A DNA stretch of 33,238 nucleotides from Paenibacillus sp. (GTDB taxonomy: Bacteria; Bacillota; Bacilli; Paenibacillales; Paenibacillaceae): positions 1-33,238 of the forward strand of contig JAIRVF010000143.1 of NCBI GenBank assembly GCA_031254035.1, written 5' to 3'. The notes below the pieces were generated by a model. That model was not told the origin of the DNA, did not search any database, and saw only the letters and a list, made by a program, of their open reading frames with translations. Made by a program: the position numbers and the translations under genes. This document shows positions 30,737 to 33,238 of this stretch, piece after piece (within the stretch, counting starts at the first letter, position 1; the number at the start of each line of letters is the position of its first letter).

Positions 30737-30766
30737 CAAAAACACCCCGCAAGATGCAGGATGTTA
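30737..30766 (-). terminator. Array terminator 1 (after the lipoprotein at 30,788)
   Basis: The stem ACATCCTGC/GCGGGGTGT (minus strand) with a short loop, then TTTTTG. Nearly identical hairpins follow the other units at 31,881, 32,382 and 32,882. Confidence 0.75.
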
Positions 30767-30787
30767 TCACAATTTGGAAATATGTAC

Positions 30788-31138
30788 TTAATCTTTGTGT
30801 TTATCCTTTAGACTTGGGTCGCCATCTCCCCCCTCAATCTTTGGATATTTCTTATCAAAGTCATCAAAGACATACACCTGATCTATTTCATAAGTCCGGT
30901 AATTTACCATCAGATATATTGTTTCTGTTTCAGCTCCTTGAACATGACCATGCATAGTAACCATGCTGTCTATATAAGAAGGCATTACTTTGAATTCCGT
31001 GAAGACTACATCAATATTATAGTTCTTTTTAAAATATTCAATTCCTATTTGCTTTGCCTTTTCTATAATTATGGAATCATCAGATTTAGATTTGCCACAC
31101 CCAACTAATAATACAGATAAGATCAATAAGAAGATCAT
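30788..31138 (-). CDS. Small lipoprotein, array copy 1
   Basis: A 116-aa predicted lipoprotein: hydrophobic stretch and lipobox (LLVGC, Cys near position 14), then a short domain with IGIEYFKKNYNIDVVFTEF, a GHVQGAETETIYLMVNYRTY strand pair and a KYPKIEGGD tail. Other copies have a TTG start five codons upstream that gives a positively charged n-region. Here that extension is broken by TGA, so translation must start at the ATG (31,138), after GAAAGGAAAG. It lacks basic residues before the hydrophobic core, which may weaken export. Function unknown; resembles small DUF1433-type lipoproteins only loosely. Confidence 0.7.
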   Translation of the reverse strand: MIFLLILSVLLVGCGKSKSDDSIIIEKAKQIGIEYFKKNYNIDVVFTEFKVMPSYIDSMVTMHGHVQGAETETIYLMVNYRTYEIDQVYVFDDFDKKYPKIEGGDGDPSLKDKHKD

Positions 31139-31224
31139 TCACTTTCCTTTCAAAAAATACAGCTCCTATCTTTGTACTTTCGTGATCCTTTAATGGCTCA
31201 AAACAAAAACCAGTGGTTAACATA

Positions 31225-31400
31225 TGGTTAACATCGTGCGAGGTGACCGCTACGGTTACGGATCGTTCTTCCGATCGCTGTTGTCTCCAAATTTCTTGAT
31301 TTTATCTTTTTAAAGTGGTAGAAAATCGGAGACAAAGGCGACCGCTAACGCTTCTTCAGATCGATTCCGCCCCCTACGCTACTTTCGCTTTTTGTCAAAC
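31225..31400. repeat. Imperfect palindromic intergenic element
   Basis: TTGTCTCC (31,281-31,288) faces GGAGACAA (about 31,327-31,335), with ATTTT/AAAAT inside. The related strings GACCGCTACGG...GATCG and GACCGCTAACG...GATCG stand outside in direct orientation. No coding capacity. It occupies the 304-bp gap between array copies 1 and 2, in place of the usual terminator. It may be a dispersed repeat or a folded RNA. Confidence 0.45.
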
Positions 31401-31442
31401 ACTAATTATGATGGGAGCCCCTTTAATTTATTAATTTTGCAT

Positions 31443-31814
31443 CTATTCATGGCTTTTTCCGTTTAGAATTGGGTCGGTACCTACCCTCTCATTCTTTAGA
31501 TATTTTTCATCAAAGCCATTTGATATAACCCCTGGTCCTACTTCATATGTACGATAATCCACTAGTAAGACAAATTCTTGTTCCTTGTCGTCTTTAACAT
31601 GGCCGTATAATTCAACATCACTGCTTATATATCTTGGTCTAACAACCATCTTAGTGAAAATCACATCAACATTATAATTTTCTTTAAAATACTCAACTGC
31701 AACTGCTTTCGCTTTGCCTACTATTTCTTTCTTTTCTGGTTTACTCGTACCACAGCCTCCTATTATAAAAACAAATAACAGTAATCCCGTGAAAATAATG
31801 TTTCTATTTCTCAT
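31443..31814 (-). CDS. Small lipoprotein, divergent array copy 2
   Basis: A 123-aa predicted lipoprotein with a clear charged n-region (MRNRN), hydrophobic core and lipobox (IIGGC, Cys about 21). The mature part follows the array pattern (AVEYFKENYNVDVIFTKM, GHVKDD, LLVDYRTYEVGPGV, FDEKYLKNERVGTDPI). It is the most diverged member of the array and uses an ATG with GAGG upstream. Its 3' flank differs from the other units, lacking the array hairpin. Function unknown. Confidence 0.75.
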   Translation of the reverse strand: MRNRNIIFTGLLLFVFIIGGCGTSKPEKKEIVGKAKAVAVEYFKENYNVDVIFTKMVVRPRYISSDVELYGHVKDDKEQEFVLLVDYRTYEVGPGVISNGFDEKYLKNERVGTDPILNGKSHE

Positions 31815-31880
31815 TTTATTTACCTCTTCAATGATATAAATTTAAGAGATCAATTGCTTCAATCGGTTATTCTCTCTCTA

Positions 31881-31910
31881 CACCCCCCCCCCGCATGATG
31901 CAGGATGTTA
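31881..31910 (-). terminator. Array terminator 2
   Basis: Version of the array hairpin with the A-run replaced by ten C, so the T-run needed on the minus strand is lost (GGGGGGGGGG). Termination here may be poor. Confidence 0.5.
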
Positions 31911-31931
31911 TCATAGTTAGGAAATATGTAC

Positions 31932-32297
31932 TTAATCTTTGTGTTTATCCTTTAGAATTAGGGCGGCATCTCCTCCCTCAATCATTGGATATTTCTCCGC
32001 AAAGCCTTCAAAGGTAAATCCCTGCACTATTTTATAAGTCCGATAGTCTATCATCAAAAAGATTGTCTCATCTTCTGCTCCCTGAACATGGCCATACATA
32101 CTAACCCTGCTACTTACATAACGAGGCATTACATCGAATTCAGTGAAGACTACATCAATATTATAGTTCTTTTTAAAATATTCAATTCCTATTTGCTTTG
32201 CCTGCTCAATAATTTTGGATTCATCAGATTTAGATATACCACAGCCAACAAATATTACAGATAAGATCAAGAAGCAGATCATTAATTTTCTCTTCAA
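31932..32297 (-). CDS. Small lipoprotein, array copy 3
   Basis: A 121-aa predicted lipoprotein (lipobox IFVGC, Cys 19) with the array domain: IGIEYFKKNYNIDVVFTEFD, RVSMYGHVQGAEDETIFLMI, DYRTYKIVQG, KYPMIEGGD. The TTG start at 32,297 has GGGAG 9 nt upstream and gives a basic n-region (MKRK). The internal ATG five codons later has a weaker site. Close to copies 1 and 4. Function unknown. Confidence 0.78.
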   Translation of the reverse strand: MKRKLMICFLILSVIFVGCGISKSDESKIIEQAKQIGIEYFKKNYNIDVVFTEFDVMPRYVSSRVSMYGHVQGAEDETIFLMIDYRTYKIVQGFTFEGFAEKYPMIEGGDAALILKDKHKD

Positions 32298-32381
32298 AAA
32301 ATACAGCTCCCATCTGTGTGCTTTCGAAATGCATTATTCTTATTTATTTTGCATTATATATTTTGTTTTTTCTCTCTCTAC

Positions 32382-32409
32382 AAAAACACCCCGCAAGATG
32401 CAGGATGTT
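32382..32409 (-). terminator. Array terminator 3 (after copy 4)
   Basis: Same stem as the other array hairpins with an intact TTTTTG run on the minus strand, 22 bp past the stop of copy 4. Confidence 0.75.
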
Positions 32410-32431
32410 ATCGTAGATAGGAAATATGTAC

Positions 32432-32797
32432 TTAATCTTGGTCTTTATCCTTTAGAATTGGGTCGGCATTTACCCCCTCAATTTTTGGATATTTCTTATC
32501 AAAGCCTTTAAAGACAATTCCCTGAGCTATTTTATAAGTATCGTAATCTATCAGCAGATATATGGTCTCATCTTCAGCTCCTTGAACATGGCCATTCATA
32601 CCCACCCTGCTATCTATATATCGAGGCCTTACCTTGAATTCCGTGAAGACTACATCAATATTATAGTTCTTTTTAAAATATTCAATTCCTATTTGCTTTG
32701 CCTGCTCTATAATTTTGGATTCATCAGATTTAGATTTGCCACAGCCAACAAATATTACAGATAAGATCAATAAGAAGATCATTAACTTTCCTTTCAA
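32432..32797 (-). CDS. Small lipoprotein, array copy 4
   Basis: A 121-aa predicted lipoprotein (lipobox IFVGC) nearly identical to copy 3 over the first 60 residues. Differences gather in the GHVQ...YDTYK segment and in the charged tail (ILKDKDQD). It starts at TTG 32,797 with AGGAG 9 nt upstream, or at the internal ATG 32,782 with AAAGGAAAG. Function unknown. Confidence 0.78.
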   Translation of the reverse strand: MKGKLMIFLLILSVIFVGCGKSKSDESKIIEQAKQIGIEYFKKNYNIDVVFTEFKVRPRYIDSRVGMNGHVQGAEDETIYLLIDYDTYKIAQGIVFKGFDKKYPKIEGVNADPILKDKDQD

Positions 32798-32881
32798 AAA
32801 ATACAGCTCCTATCTTTGTACTTTCGAGATCCATTAATCTTATTTATTTTGCATAATATAGTTTGTTTTTTCTCCCTCTAC

Positions 32882-32909
32882 AAAAACACCCCGCAAGATG
32901 CAGGATGTT
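32882..32909 (-). terminator. Array terminator 4 (after the truncated copy)
   Basis: Same hairpin and TTTTTG run as at 32,382, following the stop of the fifth unit. Confidence 0.75.
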
Positions 32910-32937
32910 ATCGTAGTTAGGAAATATGTACTTAATC

Positions 32938-33135
32938 TTAGTTTTTACCCTTTAGAATTGGGTCAACATCTTCCCCCTTAATTTTTGGATATTTTTCATC
33001 AAAGCCTTCAAAGACAATTCCCTGATCTATTTCGTAAGTCTTGTAATTTATCAGCAAATATATGGTCTCATCTTCAGCTCCTTGAACATGGCCATTCATA
33101 CCAAAAGTACTATTTATATAAGGAGCAATTCCTGT
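32938..33135 (-). pseudogene. Small lipoprotein, array copy 5, 5' part missing
   Basis: The C-terminal half of the array protein is intact (GMNGHVQGAEDETIYLLINY, FDEKYPKIKGEDVDPILKGK, stop 32,938-32,940). Upstream of about 33,130 the similarity stops, so the signal peptide, lipobox and the first 50-60 residues are lost. The break adjoins sequence leading into another gene and is probably an insertion or recombination junction. Confidence 0.75.
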
Positions 33136-33232
33136 AATGAATTAATTTGAGGTTTGAAATAAAAAAGCGTCTCCTGTATGCTGGGTTCCGAATGGTGCAC
33201 ATTCATTCCCTAATTGAAGGAGGACGCTCAAT

Positions 33233-33238
33233 ATGAAG
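33233..33238 (+). CDS. Start of an unidentified plus-strand gene, cut by the window end
   Basis: Only ATG AAG is inside the window, but GAAGGAGG at 33,216-33,223 with a 9-nt gap is an excellent ribosome site. Since the lipoprotein array is broken just before it, the gene may be a transposase of an inserted element. This cannot be tested within the window. Confidence 0.35.

Noticed and set aside
30737..32909. The four repeated hairpins in the lipoprotein array as a CRISPR-like array
   Set aside because: Spacing is irregular, the spacers are paralogous genes, and each repeat is a stem-loop with a T-run. They are terminators copied with the genes.

Overview
The window looks like chromosomal DNA of a low-to-mid-GC, spore-former-type Firmicute, most likely Paenibacillus or a close relative. 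Genes have strong GGAGG-type ribosome sites, several start with TTG, and exported proteins and lipoproteins have Gram-positive signals. No rRNA, tRNA, CRISPR array or complete insertion sequence was seen. All identifications come from reading the translated sequence by eye.

Left part (1-12,540), mostly ordinary genes: a FusB/FusC-type EF-G-binding protein with a damaged start (-), an NSS-family sodium symporter (+), glucose-6-phosphate dehydrogenase zwf (-) divergent from a LysR regulator (+), a DadA/glycine-oxidase-type FAD amine oxidoreductase (-), two tandemly duplicated chemoreceptors with amino-acid-type dCache sensors (-), and an ArsB/NhaD/SLC13-type permease (+). The permease terminator carries a tiny IS-end palindrome in its loop.

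Central part (12,550-29,230), the striking region: about 17 kb, all on the minus strand, built from repeats of one module. The parts are BlaI/MecI-type repressors (three intact, one reduced to 33 codons), three M56 metalloprotease receptors with BlaR1 architecture, and at least eight small exported proteins plus remnants. The receptors do not end in the penicillin-binding sensor of BlaR1/MecR1. Their outer C-terminal domain is one of two other types, and each type also exists as free exported proteins encoded alongside. Type D1 (DUF4367-like, tentative) occurs in two receptors and in most exported proteins. Type D2 (possibly PepSY-like) occurs in the third receptor and one exported protein. 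Nine promoters share one design: TTGACA, 17 bp, TAG-N-AT, with a 14-bp ACTACA-NN-TGTAGT dyad over the -10 box and a second dyad 23-29 bp downstream. This matches bla/mec operators, so BlaI-type repressors probably control receptors, repressors and exported proteins together. A second set of exported genes (12,554, 14,073, 28,468) lacks these operators. The block is full of scars: truncated genes, an orphan repressor that lost its receptor gene after three codons, tails of deleted paralogues, a 177-bp MITE-like element and other dispersed repeats.

Right part (29,300-33,238): a second copy of the 177-bp element, a VanW-domain protein whose start region looks frameshifted, and a tandem array of small lipoproteins (four complete, one cut off), most followed by the same small terminator. 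The fifth copy is interrupted near 33,130, after which another gene begins on the plus strand at the window edge.

Working model (inference): the central block is an expanded envelope-signal system. BlaR1-type receptors with non-beta-lactam sensors release BlaI-type repression of their own genes and of soluble, exported copies of the sensors, which may act as ligand carriers, decoys or co-receptors.
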